Source of the DNA: Parageobacillus caldoxylosilyticus NBRC 107762
Lineage (GTDB): Bacteria > Bacillota > Bacilli > Bacillales > Anoxybacillaceae
Assembly: GCF_000632715.1 (NCBI RefSeq)
Contig: NZ_BAWO01000005.1
Location: 62,001 to 126,000, forward strand
Length of the DNA stretch: 64,000 nucleotides
Direction of reading: 5' to 3'
The notes under the pieces: model-generated
What the model saw: only the letters and a program-made list of their open reading frames with translations
Told to the model about the DNA's origin: nothing
Databases searched by the model: none
Position numbers and translations under genes: made by a program
Shown: positions 1 to 9,299 of the stretch, one piece after another
Layout of the letters: each line of letters opens with the position of its first letter
Position numbering within the stretch: position 1 is the first letter of the stretch

Positions 1-1126
1 TTCCTTCGACCCCAAACAGCATGTTTATCAGTTGTTCCGGCGACGCCTCGCTAATGTCGTCCGGTACATTTTGTCCGTTAGTAAAGTAAGCCGCTCCTAC
101 GTTATATTCCATCATTAAATTAAACATCGCCCCATACGAAGTAGTTTCGTCTAATTTCGTAAAGATAAAGCGATCGATCGGAACAAGGGAAAACTGTTCA
201 TAGATTGTTTTCATATCTTCGTATTTTGCCGTGAGGGCAAATACGAGAAACGTCTCCATTTCTTCGTCAAAATCGATGATGTGTCGCAACTCTTTGACAT
301 ATTGCGGATTGCGGAAATTCCGCCCTGTCGTATCAATAAAGACGATATCGCGGTCGGACAATTTTTTCTTCGCCTCTTGAAAATCTTGCAAATTATAACA
401 GACTTCCAGCGGTACGTTTAAAATTTGCGCGTACGTTTTTAATTGTTCGATAGCCGCAATCCGATAAGTATCGGTCGTAATAAACGCGATGTTTTTCCTT
501 TGCTCCAATACGCAGCGGGCTGCGATTTTCGCCAGCGTCGTCGTTTTGCCTACGCCGGTCGGTCCGACGACATTAATATATTTTTTTCGCAGCGAAATGC
601 CCCCAAACGGAACGGATGCCAATTTTTCTTTCATTATTTCTTTAGCCCAGGCAATCACCTGTTTTTCCGGCGCTTTTCCGCCGTCTACGTACCATTTTTC
701 CAATAAGGCAGCTACAATGTCCTGGACTAATGAAGCGGAAATGCCTTGGCTTTCAAGCCGGCATTGCACTTTGCTAAGCGGGGCTGGATAAGAAGGAATG
801 CCGGTCATGGCATTGGCGGAAAGCTGCTTTATCAGCGCCTTCAGCTCTTGTAATTCATAAAGCAGCTTTCCATCTTCTCTCCCTTTTTTTTCATTCAGAA
901 ACGAGGAGGAAAATGAAACTTCTTCTTTTTTCCCCACCGCTTTCGAACGGATCGGCTGCGGGTCAACAGCGGCGATCACTTCGATATTTTTTTTCGTAAA
1001 CAGCCCAAAAAGCCCGCCTTTATGAACGACTTTGGAATTTAAAATCACCGCATCGCTTCCAAGTTCGGCACGAATCATTTTCATTGCTTCCGACATCGAC
1101 GGCGCAACAAATTTTTTTACTTTCAT
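1..1126 (-). CDS. flhF: FlhF, SRP-type flagellar GTPase (3' end cut by window)
   Basis: FlhF is the third SRP-family GTPase. It helps set flagellar number and placement at the membrane and partners with FlhG (YlxH), normally the next gene downstream. An N-terminal basic region is followed by a variable linker and an NG-type GTPase domain with a P-loop (GPTGVGKTT, about residues 188-196) and a DTTGR G3 motif further on. About 375 codons are visible with no stop; B. subtilis FlhF has 366, so only a short C-terminal tail should be missing beyond position 1. The ATG overlaps the flhA stop as ATGA, which indicates translational coupling. The identity is certain; the true C-terminus cannot be seen. 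Confidence 0.96.
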   Translation of the reverse strand, partial: MKVKKFVAPSMSEAMKMIRAELGSDAVILNSKVVHKGGLFGLFTKKNIEVIAAVDPQPIRSKAVGKKEEVSFSSSFLNEKKGREDGKLLYELQELKALIKQLSANAMTGIPSYPAPLSKVQCRLESQGISASLVQDIVAALLEKWYVDGGKAPEKQVIAWAKEIMKEKLASVPFGGISLRKKYINVVGPTGVGKTTTLAKIAARCVLEQRKNIAFITTDTYRIAAIEQLKTYAQILNVPLEVCYNLQDFQEAKKKLSDRDIVFIDTTGRNFRNPQYVKELRHIIDFDEEMETFLVFALTAKYEDMKTIYEQFSLVPIDRFIFTKLDETTSYGAMFNLMMEYNVGAAYFTNGQNVPDDISEASPEQLINMLFGVEG

Positions 1127-3162
1127 TCGATCTCCACCATCCCAACGCTTTGGACTTCCACATTTGTCTCCAGCTCATTGTAGGATAAAACAGGCAAGTT
1201 TGGAAAATAGCGTTCCGTCAATTGCCGCACATACATGCGAACGGCTGGAGAACATAACAAAATTGGTGTTTGGTTTGCAAATACATGCTTCTCAAGCTGT
1301 GCGGCAATTGCTTCGATAATCGATTGAGACAGCGTCGGATCCAGAGACAAGTAACTGCCATGTTCCGTCTGCTGCACCGCCTCCGCCACCGTTTTTTCCA
1401 CTTTTCCGGATAAGGTAATGACTTTTAATGGCTCGCCTGGAATCGCATACTGGCTTGTAATTTGCCGTGCCAGCGCCTGCCGCACGTATTCCGCTAATAT
1501 ATCGGTATCCGTCGTCATGCGGGCAAAGTCGGCCAACGTCTCAAAAATGAGCGGCAAGTTGCGGATTGATACTTTTTCTTTCAGCAGTTTGGCCAGCACT
1601 TTTTGCACTTCCCCGACGGAAAGAGGATTCGGTGTCACTTCTTCCACCAATACCGGATACGATTCTTTTAAATGGTCGATAAGCTGTTTCGTTTCTTGGC
1701 GTCCTAGCAATTCATGCGCATGAGTTTTCAACACTTCCGTAATATGGGTAGATACAACCGACGGCGGATCGACGACCGTATAACCCAGCATTTCCGCTCT
1801 CTCTTTCATCTGCTCGGAAATCCATTTCGCAGGAAGGCCAAATGCCGGTTCCACCGTGTCGATCCCCTCTACCGAATCATCTTCGATTCCCGGACTCATC
1901 GCTAAATAATGATCCAAGAGCAATTCGCCGCGCGCTACTTCATCCCCTTTGATTTTCAGCCGGTACTCATTCGGCTGCAGCTGAATATTGTCGCGGATGC
2001 GGACAACCGGAATCACCAGCCCGAGCTCGAGCGCCAGCTGGCGGCGGATCATAACGATGCGGTCGAGCAAATCGCCGCCTTGGTTGGCGTCAGCAAGCGG
2101 AATGAGCGCATAGCCAAACTCAAACTCAATCGGATCGACATGAAGCAGGTTAATGACGCTTTCCGGGCTTTTTAATTCATCCATTTCCGCTTCTTCTGCT
2201 TCATCTTGCATAGCGGCTGTTTCCGGATGGGTCTCCCGCACGGAAAAACGGTATCCGCCAAGCGCAAGCAAGCCCGCGATCGGAATCGTCAGCACATCGC
2301 TAATCGGCGTAAACAGGCCGAGCAAGAAAATCGTTCCTGCTGTGACATATAACATTTTTGGAAAGGCAAACAGCTGTTTCATAATGTCGCCGCCAAGGTT
2401 GCTGTCAGATGCCGCTCTTGTCACAACAATACCGGTAGCGGTCGAAATTAACAGCGCCGGAATTTGGCTGACGATTCCATCGCCAACCGTTAATAATGTG
2501 TAGCGCTGTGCCGCTTCGGAAATGTCAAGCCCCTGCTGGACAACGCCGATGACCATACCAAAAAGCAAGTTAATCACAACAATAATCAATCCGGCGATCG
2601 CATCGCCTTTAACGAATTTGCTCGCTCCATCCATCGCCCCGTAGAAGTCCGCTTCCCGTGCCACTTTTTCCCGGCGTTGCCGCGCCTCTTGTTCGGAAAT
2701 CATTCCGGCGTTTAAATCGGCATCAATGCTCATCTGTTTTCCCGGCATCGCATCAAGCGTAAAGCGGGCCGCCACTTCTGATACCCGTTCCGCTCCTTTC
2801 GTAATAACGACAAACTGGATGATAATTAAAATCAAAAATACGACAAAGCCGACGACAACATTCCCCCCGACAACAAATGTCCCAAATGTTTCCACAACAC
2901 CGCCCGCTTCCCCTTTGCTTAAAATCGAACGGGTGGTGGAAACGTTCAGTCCTAAACGAAATAGCGTGAGCAGCAGCAAAAGCGAAGGAAAAATGGAAAA
3001 TTGCAGCGGCTCTTTCATATTCATCGACGTAAGGAGAACTAACAGCGCAAGCGAAATATTGATGATGATCAATACGCTTAAAAGCCAGGACGGCAGCGGA
3101 ATAATTAGCATTGCTACAATTAAGACGACCATCAATAATACGGATAAATCTTTTGCTTGCAT
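1123..3162 (-). CDS. flhA: FlhA, flagellar type III export gate protein
   Basis: FlhA is the proton-driven export gate of the flagellar type III apparatus. Its cytoplasmic ring docks chaperone-substrate complexes. The 679-residue protein has a multi-pass N-terminal half (about residues 1-315, starting with a Leu/Ile-rich helix) and a soluble C-terminal domain from about 330. The FHIPEP-family signature region FYGAMDGASKFVKGDA lies in the cytoplasmic loop. A good Shine-Dalgarno (AAGGAGAG) precedes the ATG. It sits 19 bp after flhB and overlaps flhF by 4 bp. Length matches the family (B. subtilis about 677). Nothing is unusual. Confidence 0.98.
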   Translation of the reverse strand: MQAKDLSVLLMVVLIVAMLIIPLPSWLLSVLIIINISLALLVLLTSMNMKEPLQFSIFPSLLLLLTLFRLGLNVSTTRSILSKGEAGGVVETFGTFVVGGNVVVGFVVFLILIIIQFVVITKGAERVSEVAARFTLDAMPGKQMSIDADLNAGMISEQEARQRREKVAREADFYGAMDGASKFVKGDAIAGLIIVVINLLFGMVIGVVQQGLDISEAAQRYTLLTVGDGIVSQIPALLISTATGIVVTRAASDSNLGGDIMKQLFAFPKMLYVTAGTIFLLGLFTPISDVLTIPIAGLLALGGYRFSVRETHPETAAMQDEAEEAEMDELKSPESVINLLHVDPIEFEFGYALIPLADANQGGDLLDRIVMIRRQLALELGLVIPVVRIRDNIQLQPNEYRLKIKGDEVARGELLLDHYLAMSPGIEDDSVEGIDTVEPAFGLPAKWISEQMKERAEMLGYTVVDPPSVVSTHITEVLKTHAHELLGRQETKQLIDHLKESYPVLVEEVTPNPLSVGEVQKVLAKLLKEKVSIRNLPLIFETLADFARMTTDTDILAEYVRQALARQITSQYAIPGEPLKVITLSGKVEKTVAEAVQQTEHGSYLSLDPTLSQSIIEAIAAQLEKHVFANQTPILLCSPAVRMYVRQLTERYFPNLPVLSYNELETNVEVQSVGMVEIE

Positions 3163-3181
3163 ACATGTTCTCTCCTTACTG

Positions 3182-4264
3182 CTAAACTTTTCGCTTCAAG
3201 CGGTACACGTATGCTAAAATTTCCGCTACCGCTTTGAAAAATTCTTCCGGAATCATGTCGCCAATTTCCGTTTGCCGATACAGCGCTTGGGCAAGCGGAC
3301 GATTTTCTACGGTCACGACATCATGCTCTTTTGCTAGTTGTTTGATTTTTAGCGCCACATAATCCGCCCCTTTCGCTACGACCATCGGCGCATCCATTTT
3401 TCCGTCTTCATACTTCAGCGCGACGGCGTAATGGGTCGGGTTGGTGATGACTACATCGGCTTTCGGCACTTCCTGCATCATTCTTTTCATCGCCATTTCC
3501 CGCTGTTTTTGCTTCATTTTTGATTTAATTAGCGGGTCTCCTTCTGTCTTTTTGTATTCATCTTTAATATCCTGCTTGGACATGCGAATATTTTTCTCAA
3601 AGTCAAAACGTTGGTACAAGTAATCGAAAATAGCAAGAAACAACAGCGCCACAGAGGCATAAAGCCCCATTTTTACCGTTAAACTAGCTAACGAGCTTAA
3701 TGTCGCGCTTAACGATTTCGTTGTCAACGACAAAATATGATCGAGCTGAAGCCATAACAAAGCAAATGTCACCATTCCAACAATGCCAATTTTTAGAAGC
3801 GATTTTAACAGTTCTACTACTGCACGCAATGAGATAATCCGCTTCAGCCCTTGGATCGGATTAAGCCTGTTCCAGTCCATTTTTAAAGGCTCCGTCGTAA
3901 ATAAAAACCCTACTTGCAAAAAATTAGCTAAACAGGCGGCGGCAACCGCTGCACAAAAAACAGGTGCGATGATCAATGCCGTGTTTTTTAACCAGTTGAT
4001 AAAAAGAAGATGAACCGAATCGATCGTTAAATCAGCACGGGCGTATTGCTCAAATGATTGGGACAACAAATGCAGCATTTTTTCTTTATAGTACGTTCCG
4101 GAAAAGAATAAAACGAGAAATACAACAAGCATGACCATCGCGGTATTGATGTCGGCGCTTTTCGCCACTTGCCCTTTTTCCCGCACTTCCTGCCGTTTCC
4201 GCGGTGTCGCTTTTTCCGTTTTTTCCTCGGCAAAAAACTGCAAATCAAGGCGCAATCCGTTCAT
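3182..4264 (-). CDS. flhB: FlhB, export-switch protein with NPTH self-cleavage site
   Basis: FlhB is an inner-membrane component of the flagellar export apparatus. Its autocleavage switches secretion from rod/hook to filament substrates. Four hydrophobic segments fall at about residues 38-56, 92-115, 150-175 and 195-218. A basic linker follows, then the soluble tail. The self-cleaving NPTH motif is at residues 275-278 in the context VVITNPTHYAVAL. The 360-residue length equals that of B. subtilis. AGGAGG lies a few bases before the ATG, and the start codon directly abuts the fliR stop. Its tail is a useful comparison for ylqH at 30.1 kb, which resembles only the part after the cleavage point. 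Confidence 0.98.
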   Translation of the reverse strand: MNGLRLDLQFFAEEKTEKATPRKRQEVREKGQVAKSADINTAMVMLVVFLVLFFSGTYYKEKMLHLLSQSFEQYARADLTIDSVHLLFINWLKNTALIIAPVFCAAVAAACLANFLQVGFLFTTEPLKMDWNRLNPIQGLKRIISLRAVVELLKSLLKIGIVGMVTFALLWLQLDHILSLTTKSLSATLSSLASLTVKMGLYASVALLFLAIFDYLYQRFDFEKNIRMSKQDIKDEYKKTEGDPLIKSKMKQKQREMAMKRMMQEVPKADVVITNPTHYAVALKYEDGKMDAPMVVAKGADYVALKIKQLAKEHDVVTVENRPLAQALYRQTEIGDMIPEEFFKAVAEILAYVYRLKRKV

Positions 4265-5038
4265 TTATGTGCCTCCTAAAAGCCGCATCAGCTCGCGCAT
4301 CGATACAAACATCACATCGAACAAATGGCGGACGGCGATAAACAACGCCGCCATTGTTGCGATGAATAAAATCAATGCCACAACGATTTTTACCGGAAAC
4401 CCGACGACGAAAATATTCAGTTGCGGCACGGTGCGGGCAACGATGCCGAGCGCCACATCGACTAAAAATAAACAGCCGACGAGCGGAACAGACATTTGAA
4501 AAGCGATGGCAAACATCATGCCAAACGATTTAACGATGTATGGAACGACATGGCTGTCAGCAAACCGCGGCCACTGGTCAAGCGGAATAAATTGATAACT
4601 GTAAAAGATGCCATCGAGCAGAAGATGATGTCCGTTGACGGAAAGCAATAACAGTAAGGCAAACGTATACAAATATTGCCCCATTAGCGGACTTTGCGCT
4701 CCTGTCTGCGGGTCGATGACATTGGCAATCGCAAATCCCATTTGAAAATCAATCAATCCGCCGACAATCTGAACCACCGCCATAATCATATAAGCAAACA
4801 AGCCAATCCCGAGACCAACGAGCACTTCTTTTAGCACTAACAATACATACATTTCGTCTATAGCAACCGTTGGCTGCGAAATGGCAAAAAATATGATCCA
4901 GCTAAGGAAAAAAGATAATCCAATTTTATGTACGTTCGGAATCGTTCGATACGAAAACAGCGGCAAGGTAGCAAAAAAGGAAGCAACGCGCACAAACACC
5001 AGCAAAAACGCCGGAAAATGCAACAGTAATGGTTCCAT
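4265..5038 (-). CDS. fliR: FliR, flagellar export gate membrane protein
   Basis: FliR combines with FliP and FliQ to form the helical core channel of the type III export gate in the MS ring. The 257-residue protein is almost wholly hydrophobic with about six membrane segments, the usual length for the family (B. subtilis 259). It contains the conserved stretch GFAIANVIDPQTGAQSPLMG near residues 100-120. It lies 6 bp after fliQ and its stop abuts flhB. The Shine-Dalgarno is weak, so coupling to fliQ is likely. Confidence 0.97.
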   Translation of the reverse strand: MEPLLLHFPAFLLVFVRVASFFATLPLFSYRTIPNVHKIGLSFFLSWIIFFAISQPTVAIDEMYVLLVLKEVLVGLGIGLFAYMIMAVVQIVGGLIDFQMGFAIANVIDPQTGAQSPLMGQYLYTFALLLLLSVNGHHLLLDGIFYSYQFIPLDQWPRFADSHVVPYIVKSFGMMFAIAFQMSVPLVGCLFLVDVALGIVARTVPQLNIFVVGFPVKIVVALILFIATMAALFIAVRHLFDVMFVSMRELMRLLGGT

Positions 5039-5044
5039 CGCGCA

Positions 5045-5314
5045 TCAGCCTATAAATTGTGTTAAATTGTTTAAAATATCATGGGCGTAAGACACCATTT
5101 TTGACAGCATCCACGGCCCGAAAAAAACAAGCCCAACAAGGACAGCGACAATTTTCGGAACAAACGCCAACGTCTGCTCCTGAATTTGCGTCGTTGCCTG
5201 AAAAATGCTGATGATCAGCCCAACCGCCAATGATAATAAAAGCAGCGGCCCGCAGACAATTAAAATCATGTACACTCCTTGTTCGGCAATCCGAATCACA
5301 AAATCGGCACTCAT
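5045..5314 (-). CDS. fliQ: FliQ, small export gate membrane protein
   Basis: FliQ is a two-helix membrane protein wrapped around the FliP/FliR core of the export gate. Both hydrophobic hairpin helices are plain (about residues 15-38 and 53-72), joined by the conserved IFQATTQIQEQTLAFVPK loop. Three in-frame starts lie close together (GTG 5323, ATG 5317, ATG 5314). The AGGTGG Shine-Dalgarno is only 2-3 bases from 5317 but 5-6 from 5314. Starting at 5314 gives 89 residues, which is the B. subtilis length, so I chose it. Confidence 0.95.
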   Translation of the reverse strand: MSADFVIRIAEQGVYMILIVCGPLLLLSLAVGLIISIFQATTQIQEQTLAFVPKIVAVLVGLVFFGPWMLSKMVSYAHDILNNLTQFIG

Positions 5315-5328
5315 CATTGCCACCTACT

Positions 5329-5997
5329 TTACTGAAAGCTTTCTAGCAGTGATTTCACAACTAAATACCAGCCATCAACAAGCACAAACAATAAAATTTT
5401 AAACGGCAACGATATCATGACAGGAGGGAGCATCATCATTCCCATCGACATCAAGACGCTAGCGACTATCATATCGATGACAAGAAATGGTATAAAAATC
5501 ATAAATCCCATTTGAAATCCCGTTTTCAATTCGCTGATCGCAAATGCTGGAACAAGCGTCGTCAGCGGAATATCTTGCACCGTTTTCGGCTTTTTGGCGC
5601 CGCTATACGATAAAAACAGCGCCAAATCCTTTTGCCGGGTATGCTTGCTCATAAACTCCTTAATCGGCACAGACGCTCGTTCGTACGCCTGTTCCAAATT
5701 AATCTTTTCAGAGAATAACGGCTGCAGTGCTTGATCATTGATTTCTTTAAACGTCGGCGCCATGATAAAAAACGTCAAAAACAGCGCTAAGCCAACGAGC
5801 ACTTGATTAGGCGGCATTTGCTGCGTTCCGAGCGATGTGCGGACGAACGACAACACGATCACAATGCGTATAAAACATGTCATCATGATTAAAATGCCAG
5901 GAGCAATAGACAATACGGTTAACAGCAGCAGCAGCTTAACCGATATGGATACATGTTCAGGAGCAACCTCATTAAACATGCTCATTAATTCATTCAT
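5329..5997 (-). CDS. fliP: FliP, flagellar export gate membrane protein
   Basis: FliP forms the pentameric core of the export gate with FliR and FliQ. The 222-residue protein has an N-terminal hydrophobic segment, conserved membrane helices (including the FIRIVIVLSFVRTSLGTQQ region), a periplasm-facing domain in the middle and two C-terminal helices with MGMMMLPP. Length matches B. subtilis (221). Unlike the enterobacterial protein it has no obvious cleaved signal peptide. The start overlaps the end of fliZ by 8 bp. Confidence 0.97.
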   Translation of the reverse strand: MNELMSMFNEVAPEHVSISVKLLLLLTVLSIAPGILIMMTCFIRIVIVLSFVRTSLGTQQMPPNQVLVGLALFLTFFIMAPTFKEINDQALQPLFSEKINLEQAYERASVPIKEFMSKHTRQKDLALFLSYSGAKKPKTVQDIPLTTLVPAFAISELKTGFQMGFMIFIPFLVIDMIVASVLMSMGMMMLPPVMISLPFKILLFVLVDGWYLVVKSLLESFQ

Positions 5998-6658
5998 CCA
6001 ATGTCGATCCCTTCTGTTTCATCTGCTCCAACAATTGTTTTCGTTTCACGGATAGCTCCTGCATTTCTTTTAGCAGCATGTTGCGAAACCGATCATTAGC
6101 CCCGTTTGACTGCTTCCGTTTATCCGCTAAATAATCGCGCAGCCGTGCTCCCCATTTGCCCGGTTCGAGCATGTGCTCGAGCCGCTCGTTATGCAGCGCT
6201 AAAATTTCTTTCATTTCGTCCTCTTCAGCAATCTCGCACAACAGCTGAATCGATTCGCCGACGCCAATGACAAGAATGCGGTTTCCGACCTTGATTAGCT
6301 GGACAGAGCGGTTCGCGCCGACGCTTGTCCCGCCAAGATGCTCAATCACTCCCTTTTTTCCAGGAAGCAGCTGGCCGCGGCGGTAAAGAAATTTTAGCAG
6401 CCCGTAAATTAAGGCAATCACCAGCAGCGTCGCTCCGATTAAGCGGACAATGTCCCAAACGGAAAAAGGCGATGGCTGTGCTTGTTCAGCCGGCGCCGCT
6501 TTGCTTTTCGGCGAATTTGCCGGTTGGTCGCATAAGCTAGGACGCTGCAGGCATTCTTTTACCGTCGGCGACTGCTGCGCGAAAGCAGGAAAACCTGTTT
6601 GCGCAGCGGCCGCGATGATAAGGCATAGACATAATAAAATGACCCGTGACGGAAACAA
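5990..6658 (-). CDS. fliZ: FliO/FliZ, export apparatus assembly protein, TTG start
   Basis: This is the FliO-like protein (FliZ in Bacillus), thought to stabilise FliP during assembly of the export gate. An in-frame ATG lies far upstream inside cheY. However, AGAGGTGG stands about 7 bases before a TTG at 6658. That start gives 222 residues (B. subtilis 219) beginning directly with a signal peptide (hydrophobic core ILLCLCLIIAAAA, then AFAQ). A second membrane segment (IVRLIGATLLVIALIYGLLKF) follows an acid/proline linker, and the C-terminal cytoplasmic region is charged and helical. It lies 19 bp after cheY. Confidence 0.9.
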   Translation of the reverse strand: MFPSRVILLCLCLIIAAAAQTGFPAFAQQSPTVKECLQRPSLCDQPANSPKSKAAPAEQAQPSPFSVWDIVRLIGATLLVIALIYGLLKFLYRRGQLLPGKKGVIEHLGGTSVGANRSVQLIKVGNRILVIGVGESIQLLCEIAEEDEMKEILALHNERLEHMLEPGKWGARLRDYLADKRKQSNGANDRFRNMLLKEMQELSVKRKQLLEQMKQKGSTLDE

Positions 6659-6677
6659 ATGTATTCCACCTCTTACA

Positions 6678-7037
6678 TCAGCCGAGTGTTTTGTTGATTG
6701 CTTCGATGACGCGGTCGGCTTGGAACGGCTTGACGACAAAATCTTTCGCCCCCGCTTGAATCGCGTCAATAACCATTGCCTGCTGCCCCATTGCCGAACA
6801 CATAATCACTTTGGCGTTGCTGTCAATTTTTTTAATCTCTCGTAAGGCGGTAATGCCATCCATCTCTGGCATCGTAATATCCATCGTGACGATATCCGGA
6901 CGGGTTTCCTTGTATTTTTCAATCGCCTGCCGTCCATCCGCCGCTTCCGCTACTACTTCGTGCCCATTTTTCGTTAAAATGTCTTTAATCATCATTCTCA
7001 TAAATGCTGCGTCATCTACCACTAATATTCTGGCCAT
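6678..7037 (-). CDS. cheY: CheY, chemotaxis response regulator
   Basis: This is a single-domain receiver that, when phosphorylated by CheA, binds FliM at the switch and alters rotation. Acidic pocket Asp8/Asp9, phospho-acceptor Asp53 (TMDITMPEMDG), Ser81 and Lys103 (VVKPF) are all present in 119 residues. AGGAGG lies 10 bases before the ATG. As in B. subtilis it is embedded among structural genes, right after fliY, whose product contains CheY-phosphate phosphatase modules. All catalytic residues are intact. Confidence 0.98.
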   Translation of the reverse strand: MARILVVDDAAFMRMMIKDILTKNGHEVVAEAADGRQAIEKYKETRPDIVTMDITMPEMDGITALREIKKIDSNAKVIMCSAMGQQAMVIDAIQAGAKDFVVKPFQADRVIEAINKTLG

Positions 7038-7059
7038 TTCCTATAAACCTCCTAAACGA

Positions 7060-8283
7060 CTATTTTAATCTTTTTAAACGATCGCCTGGGCTAATGATAT
7101 CGGTCACGCGAACACCAAAATTTTCGTCAATCACGACCACTTCTCCTTTAGCGATTAACTTATTATTGACCAATATATCGACAGGTTCCCCAGCCAGTTT
7201 ATCCAATTCAATAATCGATCCGGCCGATAAATGCAAAATTTCCTGGACGGAGCGCTTCGTCCGCCCTAATTCGACCGTTACTTGCAACGGAACATCGAGA
7301 AGCAGCGATAAATTTTTCACCTCTGCTTCCGCTGGCGGGGAAGGTTCAAATTCGGCAAAATCGGCCGTTTGAATGTTCCGCACCGTTGTTTTCCCGCTTC
7401 CGGCAAAACGGCTGGAATGCGATGCAATGGACCGTTCCGCATCATGATGGGAATAAGAAGCCGCTGCGCCGTCAGCATAATGGACCGAAGGGACTGGCTG
7501 CGTGCGGCCTGTCTCTTCCGTTTCCCATTGCGGTGCTTTTTCTTCCCCCGCGTTATCCTTTTGTCCTGCATATAAGACGCCCTCGGAAGGCTCTTTTTCA
7601 TGGCCGTCAGGCTGAAGGAGCTGTTGTACAATCTCTTTTGCGAAATCGACAGGCAATAGCTGCATAATGTTCGAATCTACTAAGCTGCCAATTTTCAAGC
7701 GAAACGAAACTTTAATCAATATCTCTTCATCCGGTAAATACTCAAGCCCTTCCCCTTCCTTTATGTCCAGCAAATGAATGGTCGGGGGAGAAATATCGAC
7801 TCGTTTTCCAAAAACGGTCGACATCGATGTCGCTGCCGAACCCATCATTTGGTTCATCGCTTCCTGCACCGCGCTTAACTGGATTTCTCCTAAAGAGCCG
7901 CTTGTGCTTTTCCCGTCCCCGCCTAGCATCAAATCGGCAATGATCGCCGCATCATCCTGTTTGATAACCAGCAGGTTCGTCCCCAAAAACCCCTCCGTAT
8001 AATTCACTTGAATCGCTACATACGGCATTGGAAATTCATCGGCTACATTTTTCCGTTCAATAATGGAGACGCTTGGCGTCGTAATTTCCACCTTTTGATT
8101 TAACAGCATCGACAGCGCTGTCGCCGAGCTTCCAAACGAAATGTTGCCAATTTCCCCGAGCGCATCTTGTTCTAATGGGGACAATATGTCCGCTAATGCT
8201 GGAAGGCTGTCGGTTTCGCCTACTCCGCGCAGCAGCGCATCGATTTCATCTTGCGATAGCATACCATCATTCATCATCGTCAT
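7060..8283 (-). CDS. fliY: FliY, switch protein with CheC-like phosphatase and FliN domains
   Basis: FliY is the Gram-positive switch component that replaces FliN and dephosphorylates CheY-P. Domains in order: an N-terminal CheY-P-binding peptide (LSQDEIDALLRG, residues 9-20); a CheC/CheX-like phosphatase region to about residue 205, with two E..N motif stretches (IGEIGNISFG and VQEAMNQMMG); a long low-complexity linker (about 225-310); and a FliN/SpoA domain at the C-terminus. It has 407 residues, somewhat longer than B. subtilis (378), mostly in the linker. The start overlaps fliM by 17 bp, with AAGGGGGA 7 bases before the ATG. Confidence 0.96.
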   Translation of the reverse strand: MTMMNDGMLSQDEIDALLRGVGETDSLPALADILSPLEQDALGEIGNISFGSSATALSMLLNQKVEITTPSVSIIERKNVADEFPMPYVAIQVNYTEGFLGTNLLVIKQDDAAIIADLMLGGDGKSTSGSLGEIQLSAVQEAMNQMMGSAATSMSTVFGKRVDISPPTIHLLDIKEGEGLEYLPDEEILIKVSFRLKIGSLVDSNIMQLLPVDFAKEIVQQLLQPDGHEKEPSEGVLYAGQKDNAGEEKAPQWETEETGRTQPVPSVHYADGAAASYSHHDAERSIASHSSRFAGSGKTTVRNIQTADFAEFEPSPPAEAEVKNLSLLLDVPLQVTVELGRTKRSVQEILHLSAGSIIELDKLAGEPVDILVNNKLIAKGEVVVIDENFGVRVTDIISPGDRLKRLK

Positions 8284-9271
8284 TTTCGTCCCCCTTAACC
8301 GTACCTAAAATTTGAACCGCCAGCTTTTTATTTCTCTTCCCCGGCTGTCCAATAAATTTTGGAATATCACCGACTTTCACTAAAAGCGGCTGGTGAATCG
8401 ACTGCGCAAGCTCAATGACATCGCCGACTTCGAGCTGCAAAAATTCTTCAATCGTAATCGCTGCCGTGCCAAGCTCGGCAATAATCGGCAGCTTCGCCAA
8501 ACGAATCCGCTCCTCAAGCGCTTTTTCTTCCTCCGGAGAACTTTCTTTTTTTTGCGTTTGCATCCAATAATGAACCGATAATCTTGGCATAATCGGCTCG
8601 AGCACGACGTGCGGTATGCAAATATTCATCATCCCGCTCGCTTCGCCGATTTGTGTGTTTAACGAAATAACGACCACCGTATCATTCGGCGATATCATTT
8701 GCAAAAACTGCGGGTTTACTTCGAAATCGGCTAAAACGGGATTGATGTCGGCCACCGATTCCCAGGCATCGCGCAAATTGGCAAACGCTTTATCAAACAG
8801 ATTGGACATGATCCGCGTTTCAATTTCCGTCAAGTTATCTACTTTATTCATGCTTGTTCCTCTGCCGCCCATCACGCGGTCAAGCATGGCATACGCGATA
8901 TTTGGATTTACTTCCATCAAGATATGCCCGTTCAGCGGCGGAACTTCAAAAACGTTGATGATCGTCATTTTTGGAATGGAGCGGATAAACTCCTCATACG
9001 GAATTTGATCGGCAGATGCCACTGATATTTGCACATACGTGCGCAACTGGGCGGAGAAAAACGTTGTTAATAATCTAGCAAAATTTTCGTGAATGCGCGT
9101 CAAACTGCGAATTTGGTCTTTCGAAAAACGAAGCGCCCGCTTAAAATCATAGACTTTGACACGTCTGCCTTCTTCTTCTTTTTTTAATTCTTCCGCGCTC
9201 ATTTCTCCAGTGGACAACGCCGCTAAAAGCGCGTCTATTTCGCTTTGCGACAATACTTCCCCATTCGTCAT
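8267..9271 (-). CDS. fliM: FliM, flagellar motor switch protein
   Basis: FliM is the C-ring protein that receives CheY-P and contacts FliG and FliY. An N-terminal LSQSEIDALLAAL peptide (residues 7-19) is the CheY-P docking site. A CheC-like middle domain with the GGRGTS loop and a C-terminal SpoA domain follow. The tail is strongly acidic (ENDDDE). Its 334 residues match the family (B. subtilis 332). AAGGGGGG precedes the ATG. The gap to fliL is 28 bp. Confidence 0.98.
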   Translation of the reverse strand: MTNGEVLSQSEIDALLAALSTGEMSAEELKKEEEGRRVKVYDFKRALRFSKDQIRSLTRIHENFARLLTTFFSAQLRTYVQISVASADQIPYEEFIRSIPKMTIINVFEVPPLNGHILMEVNPNIAYAMLDRVMGGRGTSMNKVDNLTEIETRIMSNLFDKAFANLRDAWESVADINPVLADFEVNPQFLQMISPNDTVVVISLNTQIGEASGMMNICIPHVVLEPIMPRLSVHYWMQTQKKESSPEEEKALEERIRLAKLPIIAELGTAAITIEEFLQLEVGDVIELAQSIHQPLLVKVGDIPKFIGQPGKRNKKLAVQILGTVKGDENDDDE

Positions 9272-9299
9272 TATGATCGTTCCCCCCTTGCGGTACAGG

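Noticed and set aside
2726-3217. Long plus-strand frame opposite flhA (163 codons)
   Set aside because: It is a shadow of a conserved membrane-protein gene; the translation has no family character and no ribosome site.
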